Source of the DNA: Burkholderiales bacterium
GTDB taxonomy: Bacteria > Pseudomonadota > Gammaproteobacteria > Burkholderiales > UBA11063
DNA length: 37,845 nucleotides
Direction: 5' to 3'
NCBI GenBank assembly: GCA_019748155.1
Contig: JAIEPY010000029.1
Span: 1 to 37,845, forward strand
Made by a program: the position numbers and the translations under genes. The notes below the pieces were generated by a model, which was not told where the DNA came from, searched no databases, and was given only the letters and a program-made list of their open reading frames with translations. How positions within the stretch are numbered: the first letter of the stretch is position 1; each line of letters starts with the position of its first letter. This document shows, one piece after another, positions 17,817 through 26,025 of this stretch.

Positions 17817-18729
17817 ATTTTTCCTAACTAATATTAATTTATTCCACATCTAAATTGCAAAATCTAGAAAATATATTTTGCGCTCCAATTGAGCCACAAG
17901 AATCAATTATACAGGTAACCATGACAATATATCAAGCCGGGGCATTTTTCACATAATATACTGCTCGTAATTGAAATGTGGACTAATTTCTATAAAGTTA
18001 TTTATAATCACGGCTATGCATAAAATTCTAACATCCACGAAACGTATCGAATTTGAAAAGTTGGTACGCAGAACTAAAAACATTGATGAAAAAGATCGCC
18101 TTCGTGCTGTCTTGGCTTATGATTTAGTCCATGATGTTTACGATGTAGCGGAGATTTTGTAGATTAGTGAGTCAACTACGTATAATTACATTACTGACTA
18201 TTTGAGTAAGAACAAAATATCTCATAATTCTCGTGGCGGTTCAGATAGCAAACTCAGTGCACGCCAAGAAATTGAGTTGATCAAACATCTGCATTCAATA
18301 ACTTATCTCGCTGCTAGAGCGTAATGATTTTGTGTATAAGAAACCCAAGTCTGTCCCCGGTAAACTAAACGAAGAATACCAACAACTATTTATCAAAAAC
18401 TATGAAGCACTAAAAGCCAGAATCTCACCTAATGAGATAATTATGTTTATGGATGCAGTACACCTAGAATACCAGTCTCAAGCTGTAGCTGGCTGGATGC
18501 CTAAAGGCTAAATTAAAATCCTAGCAACAACTAATACACAATTCAGATTTCATCTAAATGGTGCGATTGGTTTACAAGCTACGGATGTTTTTACTCGCGA
18601 ATATGAGACTATTAATAGAGCGTCAATTATTTTTTTGCTGACTTAGAACAAGAGTATCCAGATAAAACCATTCACATCATCTGTGATAATGGTAGATCCA
18701 ATAAAAACAAGGAACTTGATGCTTATTTA

Positions 18730-18969
18730 GGCTCTTCTAAAAAACGAGTGGGTAAATTAAACTCAAATTTATTATATTGGGGCTCATTGCCGCCCCATAC
18801 CCACTAGAATTTACTCCAAAAGCAGGCATGTTATAATCACGGATGTAGCTCTGCTGGAAAGCAACTACAACTGAAGCAGACCTCAATATAGAAATTTTCA
18901 TATTGAGGTTCTCAAGTGTAATAGTATTATTAGCTATAAGTAGTTACCCACTTAAATTTCAAAAGAGCC
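18730..18969. mobile_element. 240-bp MITE-like element inside the IS630 pseudogene
   Basis: The left end GGCTCTTCT...GAGTGGGTAA and the right end (reverse complement GGCTCTTTT...AAGTGGGTAA) form imperfect terminal inverted repeats of about 26 bases. Flanks are CTTATTTA on the left and ATTATTTA on the right, an 8-base target duplication with one mismatch. Removing the element and one duplicate rejoins the reading frame as DAYL-KDSRIRVMRENL. It contains no transposase gene. An 8-base duplication and GGC-type ends would fit an IS1595-type mobiliser, but that is inference. Confidence 0.75.
18885..18914. repeat. Long hairpin inside the MITE-like element
   Basis: ACCTCAATAT and ATATTGAGGT form a 10-base perfect stem around a ten-base AGAAATTTTC loop. 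It lies within the 240-bp element. A second small GC hairpin, GGGGC-TCATTGCC-GCCCC, lies near 18780-18797. Such internal secondary structure is common in MITEs; a terminator role is possible but there is no T-tract. Confidence 0.5.
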
Positions 18970-19169
18970 ATTATTTAAAGGACTCCAGAATTAGAGTAAT
19001 GCGAGAGAATCTTACATATAACAAAATTTATTCCAAGTTTGCAGAGTTTACTGATGCAGTTGGATTATTCTTTAATCATAAAGTTCAGTATACTGCTGAA
19101 GAATTACGCTCTAGAATTAATGATAACTTTGAGATAATTCGACATAACCCAGTCCAACTTTCAAGTTAA

Positions 19170-19431
19170 AAGAGTATATGCTTGTTTATGATTGAAAATT
19201 AGAGTATTTCTACGAATTTGTTTTATAATATAGACTATAAAAAAACCTAAAATTCTTTTGGTAAACAGAAAACTTATTCCTTCCATATGAAAGGAAATGT
19301 TAGTGCATGTTCCTTTGGCTTAAACTTGAGATTTTTGCTTATTAAGTGTTATGAAAGATGTGTTAATCGCGTAAAGGCTTAAATTTTTTTGAGCAATAGG
19401 AGTAGTGCAATAGGGTAAATTTTATGGTTTT
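19170..19431. other. Intergenic, with near-perfect palindrome at 19277-19296
   Basis: About 260 AT-rich bases without a gene between the IS630 remnant and the structured leader. It contains a 20-base palindrome (TTCCTT...AAGGAA, centre CATATG) with a single mismatched pair, at 19277-19296, possibly an operator. A weak promoter-like TTGAGC at about 19389 lies ahead of the leader RNA. No tRNA or open frame was seen. Confidence 0.4.
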
Positions 19432-19557
19432 AATCCCTCGCGGTTTGCCGCGTTAAGATAGTAATCGCCAGCAGACGGTTTCGAAGAGGAAATTTGCTAT
19501 AATATCCTCTTGTTTTGCGGGCGGGGATAGGCAAATTTAGTTTGCTGGTTTTATTAA
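19432..19557 (+). ncRNA. Structured RNA leader, copy A (upstream of malY)
   Basis: Strongly similar to 37561-37704 although the surrounding sequences are unrelated. Conserved blocks are GTTAAGAYAGTAA, GACGGTYTCGAAGAG, AAATTTGCYRTAATA and GGATAGRYAAATTTAG ending in TTTGCTGGTTTTATTAA. Visible helices in this copy are CGCGG/CCGCG (19439-19443 with 19448-19452), AAATTTGC/GCAAATTT (19490-19497 with 19531-19538) and TATCC/GGATA (19503-19507 with 19525-19529). In the other copy the last helix is CCGCG/CGCGG at the same place, so pairing is kept while bases change. It ends 26 bases before the malY ATG, a leader position, which suggests a riboswitch or other cis-regulatory RNA. I do not recognise the class. 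Confidence 0.6.
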
Positions 19558-19583
19558 TCTTCTATTTTTAAGAGTGAAACAAA

Positions 19584-20753
19584 ATGTATGATTTTGATAA
19601 AATAACTGACCGCAAACATTCCTATAGTAAAAAATGGCGTAAGTATGCTGGTAAAGATATTTTGCCTCTCTGGGTAGCGGATATGGATTTTCCTGCACCG
19701 CCTGCTGTTTTAGCCGCATTGCAAGGTACACTTGATCATGGAGTTTTTGGTTATAGTATGCACCAAGAAGAGGTGCGGCGGGATATTGTCGATTATTTAC
19801 AGCGCGAATATAATTGGGGCGTGGCAGAGAAAGATATTATTTGGCTTCCTGGCTTAGTTTGTGGGCTAAATTTGGCTTCGCAGGCACTAAGTGATGTTGA
19901 TCAAGCAATAATAACGGCCACCCCAATTTATCCGCCATTCATGAGCGCGCCATTAAATGCTGGGCGAGAGTTATTAAAAACTCCGTTGCTGGAAGTGAAT
20001 GGTGACTGGCGCTGGAATTGGGATGACTTGGAAAAACAGCTTGCAGCTGCCAGAATAAAACCTAAACTACTTTTATTATGTAATCCACATAACCCAGTTG
20101 GAAAGATGTGGACTCGTGAAGAATTAGAACAACTCCTTGAGTTTGCAATCCGGCATGATTTGGTGGTGTGTTCAGACGAGATTCATTGTGATTTAATCTT
20201 GGATGAGAGCCGGAAACATATTCCGTTTGCAAGTATCAGTAAAGAAGCTGCAGAACGCAGTATTACGCTGATGGCTCCATCAAAAACTTATAATGTTGCG
20301 GGGCTGAACTGTTCATTTGCGATTGCAACTAATCCGCTAATTCGTAATAAATTTGCCAAAATAATGCGCGGTTTATTTGGTGATCTAAATTCCTTTGGCG
20401 TTGCAGCATGTCAGGCGGCATACAATGAGTGTGATGACTGGAAAAAAGAGCTGTTGATTTATTTGCGCGCTAATCGCGATTTAATTGTCCAAATTTTAAC
20501 ACCTTATACTGATTTGCAGCTAAGTATTCCCGAAGCTACTTATCTTCTTTGGATTGATGGACGTAAATTATGCACGAAGTATAAAATTGATAATCTTCAG
20601 CAATTCTTTGAGCAAGCGGGTGTTGGTTTATCTGATGGTGCTGAGTTTGATTTACCGGGCTTTGTGCGACTTAATTTTGGTACGTCGCGAGTAACCTTGA
20701 CTCAAGCATTAGAGCGGATGGTAACTGCTCTTGATCAACTGACCGCTAGCTAA
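19584..20753 (+). CDS. patB: Cystathionine beta-lyase / C-S lyase, MalY-PatB type
   Basis: Fold type I PLP enzyme that splits C-S bonds, as in cystathionine to homocysteine plus pyruvate and ammonia. 389 residues, the normal size. Landmarks are PLWVADMDFPAP near residue 32, GYSMHQEE, CNPHNPVGKMWTREEL (Asn of the cofactor site), SDEIHCDLIL (Asp contacting the pyridine nitrogen) and APSKTYNVAGL with the Schiff-base Lys near residue 235. FVRLNFGTSR near the end has the carboxylate-binding Arg. The gene follows the structured RNA leader and is probably controlled by it; a sulfur amino acid or related signal would be logical but is unproven. Confidence 0.92.
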   Translation: MYDFDKITDRKHSYSKKWRKYAGKDILPLWVADMDFPAPPAVLAALQGTLDHGVFGYSMHQEEVRRDIVDYLQREYNWGVAEKDIIWLPGLVCGLNLASQALSDVDQAIITATPIYPPFMSAPLNAGRELLKTPLLEVNGDWRWNWDDLEKQLAAARIKPKLLLLCNPHNPVGKMWTREELEQLLEFAIRHDLVVCSDEIHCDLILDESRKHIPFASISKEAAERSITLMAPSKTYNVAGLNCSFAIATNPLIRNKFAKIMRGLFGDLNSFGVAACQAAYNECDDWKKELLIYLRANRDLIVQILTPYTDLQLSIPEATYLLWIDGRKLCTKYKIDNLQQFFEQAGVGLSDGAEFDLPGFVRLNFGTSRVTLTQALERMVTALDQLTAS

Positions 20754-20780
20754 AAGAATAGCGGTACAAGCGGACGAAGT

Positions 20781-21491
20781 TTATTGATTATTTTTGAAAA
20801 AATCGCTAATCAAACGACTGTAATACTTCTGATCTATCGGACCAATCACCTCAGTATGGTGGTTGGTTTTTTTATTATTAAAAACCTGATGTTGGCTAAT
20901 GCACGCACCTGTTTTAAGTTCACAAGCGCCATAGACCACACGTTTAATCCGACTATTGATAATTGCACCGCTACACATTAAGCACGGCTCGATAGTTACA
21001 TAAAGATCACATTCATTGAGGCGGTAATTTTGCAGACATTGTTGTGCTGCGAGAATTGCAACTATTTCAGCATGCGCCATAATATTATTGTCACTACGGG
21101 TACGGTTATAGCCTCGTGCAATAATTTCTCCCTGATGAACAACTACTGCGCCAATGGGGATTTCGTTGTATTCTAGTGCTAATTGCGCCTGTTCTTCGGC
21201 TGCAGTTAAGAAATGCTTAATGGTATCTGATTGTAGCCAAACATGCCGAGGGGTCATAGCTTTGAATTCTGTGCGTAGTTCAGTTTGCTTTTCTGGGGCT
21301 AGTGTATAACAAAGACTTTGTTGCGCCAAGCAATATAAATCATAAAGCGCTTGATAACTCATACTGGGAAAGGCTAATTTTAGCTGTGAGTAAATTTCCA
21401 GATAACCATGCTGACGGATTAGCTCCGTGCTTGCTAAATTCAAGCGTTCAAGCTTGCTTTTGAGATAATAAGGAATATTGGTATCACTCAT
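20781..21491 (-). CDS. tadA: tRNA adenosine(34) deaminase with N-terminal TfoX-C-like domain
   Basis: Deaminates A34 of tRNA-Arg(ACG) to inosine. The catalytic domain has the zinc His and proton-shuttling Glu in H140-A141-E142 and the zinc Cys in P169-C170-x-x-C173, with NRTRSDNNIMAHAEI and the RVVYGA strand typical of TadA. At 236 residues it is about 70-80 longer than the E. coli enzyme. The extra N-terminal part (residues 10-58: KSKLERLNLASTELIRQHGY to YQALYDLYCLAQQ) resembles the TfoX C-terminal helix-hairpin-helix-like domain. It is the last gene of a minus-strand operon, 6 bases after the chimera gene. Confidence 0.92.
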   Translation of the reverse strand: MSDTNIPYYLKSKLERLNLASTELIRQHGYLEIYSQLKLAFPSMSYQALYDLYCLAQQSLCYTLAPEKQTELRTEFKAMTPRHVWLQSDTIKHFLTAAEEQAQLALEYNEIPIGAVVVHQGEIIARGYNRTRSDNNIMAHAEIVAILAAQQCLQNYRLNECDLYVTIEPCLMCSGAIINSRIKRVVYGACELKTGACISQHQVFNNKKTNHHTEVIGPIDQKYYSRLISDFFKNNQ

Positions 21492-21497
21492 ACTAAA

Positions 21498-21833
21498 TTA
21501 ATCAAAAAATTCGACATCACGCCAGCTTCCTTGATTTTGCCGTTTAGCGATCAATCTACTTTGCCAATTACCAATATGCAGCTCAAGCTTATGTCCATCC
21601 GGATCTAAAAAATAGAGTGAGTCACCTTCAGAATTATTTTCTTTAAAAAGTGTGCAGTTTGCCGCGCATAGTTTTTCGTACCAGTAACCATAATCTTCCT
21701 GAATTAACAAAAATTCACGATGATGCCCTCCTTTATCCGGATGATAGCGCTGAGCAAGGATGCGGTACGCGGCTTTGATTTCCTCGTGTTCCGCATCGAT
21801 ACCCAACCCTAAAATCCGGTAGTAATCTTTCAT
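21498..21833 (-). CDS. J-domain / FosA-type glyoxalase-tail chimera
   Basis: 111 residues. The first 50 are a J domain: [35 protein letters not shown] with the HPD motif at about residue 31. From about residue 55, [18 protein letters not shown], then [20 protein letters not shown] and [12 protein letters not shown] match the last part of fosfomycin-resistance-type VOC proteins, including the metal-binding Glu in KLELHIG. The first VOC module and the usual J-protein regions are absent. It looks like a fusion of two unrelated gene ends, perhaps by deletion. It overlaps the symporter stop by four bases (ATGA) and is 6 bases from tadA, so it is transcribed and perhaps coupled. Function unknown; it may stimulate DnaK or be inert. 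Confidence 0.75.
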   Translation of the reverse strand: MKDYYRILGLGIDAEHEEIKAAYRILAQRYHPDKGGHHREFLLIQEDYGYWYEKLCAANCTLFKENNSEGDSLYFLDPDGHKLELHIGNWQSRLIAKRQNQGSWRDVEFFD

Positions 21834-23035
21834 TTAGCCAGATGTTTCTGATAGGTTTTATCGACAATAGTCGCACATACACCCGATCCGGTAACATTGG
21901 TCATAGTACGCATCATATCAATGATTTTGTCAATTCCAATAACTAACGCCAAACCTTGTAGCGGTAATCCGACACTGGCAAGTACGACAGTTGCCATAAT
22001 TGAAGCAGTTCCCGGAACCCCGGCGGTGCCGATAGTTGCAATTGCCGCAGTAATGATGATAAGAATATACTGTTGAAGGGATAGATCAATTCCAAAAACC
22101 TGCGCCGTCAAAATACAGACAATTGCGGGATAGATTGCGCCACAACCATCCATTTTCATGGTTGCGCCCAGTGGCGCAACAAAGCCTGCCACGCGTTCCG
22201 AAATTCGTACCCGATCAACCAAAGTTTCTAACGTAACTGGTAAAGTACCTAGGCTAGATGAAGTTGTAAATGCCGTTATCATTGCAGGCCAGAATTGTTT
22301 GAAAAAATTAATCGGATTACGTTTGGCAACTACTGTGATTAAGATGGCGTAAACAATGATCTGTAAAGCACAGGCTACGTAGATTGCTACAATAAATTTA
22401 CCAAGTGGCAATAAAGTTGCGATTCCATATTCGTTACCAACGGGTACCAGTAATGCAAAAATCCCATATGGTGATAAGCGGATGATCTTACGGGTTATTT
22501 TGAACATAACATGTGAAAATTCATCAAAGAAGTTACGTACAGTATTGGCTTTTTCACCCATTGAGGTAAGTGCCAGTCCAAAGAAAATCGCGAAAATGAT
22601 TACGGGAATAACCTTACCCTCGGCAATTTGCCCGATTAGATTACCGGGTAACATATCCAGAAAAGTTCCGCTGATACTTGGAATCGTGCGTGGTTGATAA
22701 TCGCTGGCAGCAAGAGATAAATTTAGTCCTAAACCTGGGTTAAACAACTTACCAATTAAAACGCCAATAGTTGCTGCAATTATTGCAGTAATTATAAACC
22801 AAATTAAGGTTCGAGTTCCAAGTCGTTGTACTAGATGAATATCATCTAATTTTGAAAAACTGGCAACAATTGTTGAAAAGGTTAAGGGAATAATAATTAG
22901 CTTTAATAATTTAAGAAAAGCATCTCCGAATGGAGTAATTATATCAACTGCGTTTTGTGGCATAAAATGCCCAGCAACTAATCCTAACACCAGTGCTAAT
23001 AAGCATTGATTACCAAATCCAAGTTTAATCCGCAT
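21830..23035 (-). CDS. Dicarboxylate/amino acid:cation symporter (DAACS)
   Basis: 401-residue inner-membrane transporter of the GltP/DctA family, which imports glutamate, aspartate or C4-dicarboxylates with H+ or Na+. Family motifs are the Ser-rich hairpin tip [31 protein letters not shown] (the NMDGT-type motif of TM7, with C-G in place of T) and [12 protein letters not shown] in the second hairpin. [25 protein letters not shown] is the TM8 substrate region with Asp and Asn. Substrate choice cannot be set by eye. First gene of the operon leading to the J-domain chimera and tadA; AAGG lies nine bases before the ATG. Confidence 0.93.
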   Translation of the reverse strand: MRIKLGFGNQCLLALVLGLVAGHFMPQNAVDIITPFGDAFLKLLKLIIIPLTFSTIVASFSKLDDIHLVQRLGTRTLIWFIITAIIAATIGVLIGKLFNPGLGLNLSLAASDYQPRTIPSISGTFLDMLPGNLIGQIAEGKVIPVIIFAIFFGLALTSMGEKANTVRNFFDEFSHVMFKITRKIIRLSPYGIFALLVPVGNEYGIATLLPLGKFIVAIYVACALQIIVYAILITVVAKRNPINFFKQFWPAMITAFTTSSSLGTLPVTLETLVDRVRISERVAGFVAPLGATMKMDGCGAIYPAIVCILTAQVFGIDLSLQQYILIIITAAIATIGTAGVPGTASIMATVVLASVGLPLQGLALVIGIDKIIDMMRTMTNVTGSGVCATIVDKTYQKHLAK

Positions 23036-23201
23036 GATGATGAACCTTATCTAAATAAAATAGTTTATAGGGAAACGCTGTATTTTAATACAAATATGCT
23101 CAAGGTTGTATGGTTTTAATATGCTAAAATCTATACTCAAAAGCTTATGGACATCGCAGTTAAAATATAATGTTATTCTTTGTGACTAGATTAATAGTGA
23201 T

Positions 23202-24089
23202 ATGAAAAAAATAATTCTTAAAAGTTTGTTGTGGCTACTAGCTAAGTTGCCGCTACCAGCCATCCGCGCGTTAGGGGCTGGCGTTGGTTTATTGTCCTTG
23301 CGTTTGTCAAATAAATCAGCAAAAAGGCTTCCGCATAATCTGCTAGTTACTGGGTTAGCAACGCCAGAAACCGTTGAGCAAATGACGCGTGATACAGCCA
23401 AAGCGCTGGGGATGACTTTAGCCGAAGCTGCCTTGATTGCCTGGCAAAAAAATCGTGCCCGAATTACGCGCTTGTTTGAGGTCGATGAGAGCTTTTATCA
23501 AGTAAAGGCGTTACTTGAAGCTGGTAAAAATATTGTTTTTCTGACTCCGCATATTGGTAATTTTGAATTTGCGGTTAAATATTTTGCTTACCACTTACCG
23601 ATGAATATTCAGATTTTATATAAACCATCCAAAGATCCAGTCATTGAAGAAATTATGGTGAGTGGACGCAGTGAAGTTAATATTACGCCAGTGCCAACCA
23701 ATCGTAAAGGGGTGTTAAGCATGATGAAACATCTTAAATCCGGTGGTTGTCTTGGAATTTTACCAGATAATGTTGCCTCTGGTGGTGATGGAGAATGGGT
23801 GAAGTTTTTTGGACAAGATGTTTATGCTACTTCACTGGCGGCAAAAATTTGTCAACAACCTGATACAATTGCAGTGATTGTTCAAAATTTGCGGACGAAA
23901 ACCGGGTTTAAATCCAAATGTGTACCATTTAAACCTAGCAATGGTGATACTCATGATATCATGCAGGAATTATATGGTGAAATAGAAAAATTGGTTCGTG
24001 AAGCGCCGGAACAGTATTATTGGTCATACGACCGCTTTCGTCAGCCGGAGAAAGCAAAGCCAAAGCCACAGGCAGAAAATAGAGCGTAA
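23202..24089 (+). CDS. Lipid A acyltransferase, LpxL/HtrB family (1)
   Basis: 295 residues; transfers an acyl chain to a lipid A precursor at the cytoplasmic face of the inner membrane. Hydrophobic N-terminal anchor; catalytic H-x4-E in TPHIGNFEFAV near residue 110; downstream block VPTNRKGVLSMMKHLKSGG and LPDNVASGGDGEWVKFFGQD, the latter carrying the usual DN/DQ substrate loop. It diverges from the two paralogues that follow (those have HFLALD), so it likely has a different acyl step. It lies 61 bases before the second gene. A possible -10, TATAAT, lies near 23166. Confidence 0.88.
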   Translation: MKKIILKSLLWLLAKLPLPAIRALGAGVGLLSLRLSNKSAKRLPHNLLVTGLATPETVEQMTRDTAKALGMTLAEAALIAWQKNRARITRLFEVDESFYQVKALLEAGKNIVFLTPHIGNFEFAVKYFAYHLPMNIQILYKPSKDPVIEEIMVSGRSEVNITPVPTNRKGVLSMMKHLKSGGCLGILPDNVASGGDGEWVKFFGQDVYATSLAAKICQQPDTIAVIVQNLRTKTGFKSKCVPFKPSNGDTHDIMQELYGEIEKLVREAPEQYYWSYDRFRQPEKAKPKPQAENRA

Positions 24090-24150
24090 AGTTATTTTCT
24101 TTACCTTTTGATTATAGCTTTTAACTAGATAGCAATTAGGGAAAATAAAG

Positions 24151-25056
24151 ATGCTAAATAAGATTTTAATTTACTTGGGGATTTGGTTTTTGCGGTTGAT
24201 TAGCTGGTTGCCAATGCCAATAATGAGACTACTTGGTACGCTGCTGGGTTTATTAGCATATGTGCTTGTTAGAAAACGACGAAATATAGGCTTGATTAAT
24301 CTACGTTTATGTTTTCCAGAAAAGTCTGAAGCTGAGAGACGGCAGATTTTACGCAAACATTTTTGTGAGTTGTTTATCATTAGTTTGGACTATGGTTTAA
24401 TGTTTGGTGCGAGTGAATTTAGGATGCGGCGCTTGATAAAATATCGTAATCTGGATAATTTAAAGCAATACTACGAAAAGCGCCCCGTAGTTATGTTAGC
24501 ACCACATTTTTTAGCCTTGGATATTGGCGGTAATCGGACCACAATGGATTTTGCCGGGCTTACAATGTTTTCTCCGCAGCGCAATGCTTATTTTTCCGAA
24601 CGGGTTAAACAAGCACGGATGAGGTTTTTTATTCACAATGGTGGTGAGGTAATTTCGCGGCAGGAGGGGCTCAGAAGCATCATTAAAAAGATGAAGCAGA
24701 AAAAATGGCCATTTTATTATTTGCCAGATCAGGATATGGATGAAACCAGTTCGGTGTATGTGCCGTTTTTTGCTCACCATAATTGTGCAACATTGGATAC
24801 TCTGCCAAAGATACTTAAACTTTCAGATGCAGTAGTAATCTCAATGGCAACTTATCGCGAAGGAAATCATTATGTGATTGAATTTGGCGAAGCCTGGCAA
24901 AATTATCCAACTGGTAATTTATTGGCTGATGTTGCATTTATGAATCGGCAAATTGAAACTATGATAATGAAACATCCAGAACAATATTTGTGGATGCACA
25001 AACGGTTTAAAACACAACCAAATATGGAACGTGGTAAATTATACGAAAACTGCTGA
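24151..25056 (+). CDS. Lipid A acyltransferase, LpxL/LpxM family (2)
   Basis: 301 residues. N-terminal membrane anchor (IYLGIWFLRLISWLPMPIMR), catalytic H-x4-D in APHFLALDIGG near residue 117, then FYYLPDQDMDETSSVYVPFF with the PDQD loop and the C-terminal LWMHKRFKTQPNMERGKLY, the typical W/H-x-R-F-K-x-x-P tail of this family. It is a clear tandem paralogue of the next gene, with the same length and tail. Ribosome site GGGAAAAT. The chain it adds is unknown. Confidence 0.9.
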   Translation: MLNKILIYLGIWFLRLISWLPMPIMRLLGTLLGLLAYVLVRKRRNIGLINLRLCFPEKSEAERRQILRKHFCELFIISLDYGLMFGASEFRMRRLIKYRNLDNLKQYYEKRPVVMLAPHFLALDIGGNRTTMDFAGLTMFSPQRNAYFSERVKQARMRFFIHNGGEVISRQEGLRSIIKKMKQKKWPFYYLPDQDMDETSSVYVPFFAHHNCATLDTLPKILKLSDAVVISMATYREGNHYVIEFGEAWQNYPTGNLLADVAFMNRQIETMIMKHPEQYLWMHKRFKTQPNMERGKLYENC

Positions 25057-25107
25057 GTCGATGATGAGGTGGCTTGAGTAGTAATGATTGAGTAAAGGGT
25101 AATGGCG

Positions 25108-26013
25108 ATGATAAATAAGCTGTTAACTAATTTGGGGTTAACAATACTTAGATTAATTAGCTCTCTGCCAATCTCGTTTTTAAACGCATTGGGCGGGGGA
25201 TTGGGGCTTTTAGGTTTTTATTTACTTAAAAAGCGGCGAAATGTTGGAATATTAAATTTGAGTTTGTGTTTTCCGGATATGAGTGAAGCGGATAAACAGC
25301 GACTTATTAAAGAACATTTCAAGGAATTGATTCGTTCTGGATTGTGTTATGGTTTGATTTTCTATGCTTCTCCCGACAAGCTCCGTAAAGTAGTCGAAAT
25401 TAGAGGATTGGAAAACTACAATCAAGTCCGTGGTAAACAGGCGGTAGTATTACTTGCTCCGCATTTTTTGGCACTGGATATTGGCGCTAACCGTTTGACT
25501 TTGGAAACTCCTGGCTATAGTGTCTATGCGGAACAACGCAATGCATACTTAACTGAGCGAATTAAAGAAGCGCGCTTACGTTTTATTAAAGATCAGGGTG
25601 GCGAGATTTTTTCCAGACGCGAAGGATTACGCTTGATCGTCAGAAAAATGAAGCAAACTTTGATTCCGTTTTATTACCTGCCAGATCAAGATATGGATGA
25701 ACGTGATTCGGTTTATGTGCCATTTTTTGCTCATCCGGTCTGTGCAACTTTGGAAACCTTACCTAAATTAGTTAAGTTAACTGATGCTGCAGTTATTCCG
25801 ATGGCAACTTACCGTGAGGGTAAAAAATACATTGTGGAGTTATCTCCAGTTTGGGATAATTATCCGAGCGGAGATATTCCTGCTGATGTAACTTATATGA
25901 ATCGCTATATCGAGAAAATGATTATGAAACATCCTAGCCAGTATCTCTGGCTACATAAACGGTTTAAAACTCAACCTAATTTGCCACGCGGTAAATTATA
26001 TGAAAATTGTTAG
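25108..26013 (+). CDS. Lipid A acyltransferase, LpxL/LpxM family (3)
   Basis: 301 residues from ATG 25108. This start is preferred to the in-frame ATG at 25102 because AAAGGG then lies eight bases upstream and the length matches its paralogue (301). Catalytic H-x4-D is in APHFLALDIGAN, followed by FYYLPDQDMDERDSVYVPFF and LWLHKRFKTQPNLPRGKLY. Highly similar throughout to the preceding gene, so it arose by tandem duplication and has since diverged (for example AEQRNAYLTERIKEAR against SPQRNAYFSERVKQAR). Predicted role is late acylation of lipid A. Confidence 0.9.
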   Translation: MINKLLTNLGLTILRLISSLPISFLNALGGGLGLLGFYLLKKRRNVGILNLSLCFPDMSEADKQRLIKEHFKELIRSGLCYGLIFYASPDKLRKVVEIRGLENYNQVRGKQAVVLLAPHFLALDIGANRLTLETPGYSVYAEQRNAYLTERIKEARLRFIKDQGGEIFSRREGLRLIVRKMKQTLIPFYYLPDQDMDERDSVYVPFFAHPVCATLETLPKLVKLTDAAVIPMATYREGKKYIVELSPVWDNYPSGDIPADVTYMNRYIEKMIMKHPSQYLWLHKRFKTQPNLPRGKLYENC

Positions 26014-26025
26014 GAATTATACAAA

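Larger units (their letters stand above)
18016..19169 (+). pseudogene. IS630-family transposase, decayed
   Basis: Begins at ATG 18016 with MHKILTSTKRIEFEKLVRRT and an HTH-like region, then stops at TAG (18160-18162), continues in frame with a second HTH-like stretch, and stops again near 18324. Later segments in other frames give FMDAVHLEYQSQAVAGWMPKG (first catalytic Asp), a further stop, then HIICDNGRSNKNKELDAYL (second Asp), and finally the typical C-terminus MRENLTYNKIYSKFAEFTDA to NDNFEIIRHNPVQLSS. The expected segment with the catalytic Glu (the usual PPYSPNLNLIE-type block) is missing between RIRV and MREN, so there is an internal deletion. A 240-bp element interrupts the gene at 18730-18969. 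Transposition from this copy is not possible. Confidence 0.85.

Noticed and set aside
18903-19169. An independent 88-residue protein
   Set aside because: Its first residues are encoded by the MITE-like element and the rest is the IS630 C-terminus, so the frame is a composite of two mobile elements.
19461-19480. Possible DNA uptake sequence near AGACGG in the malY leader
   Set aside because: Neisserial uptake sequences contain the core GCCGTCTGAA or close dialects; only a partial match is present, and no dense repeats of such a word were seen in the window.
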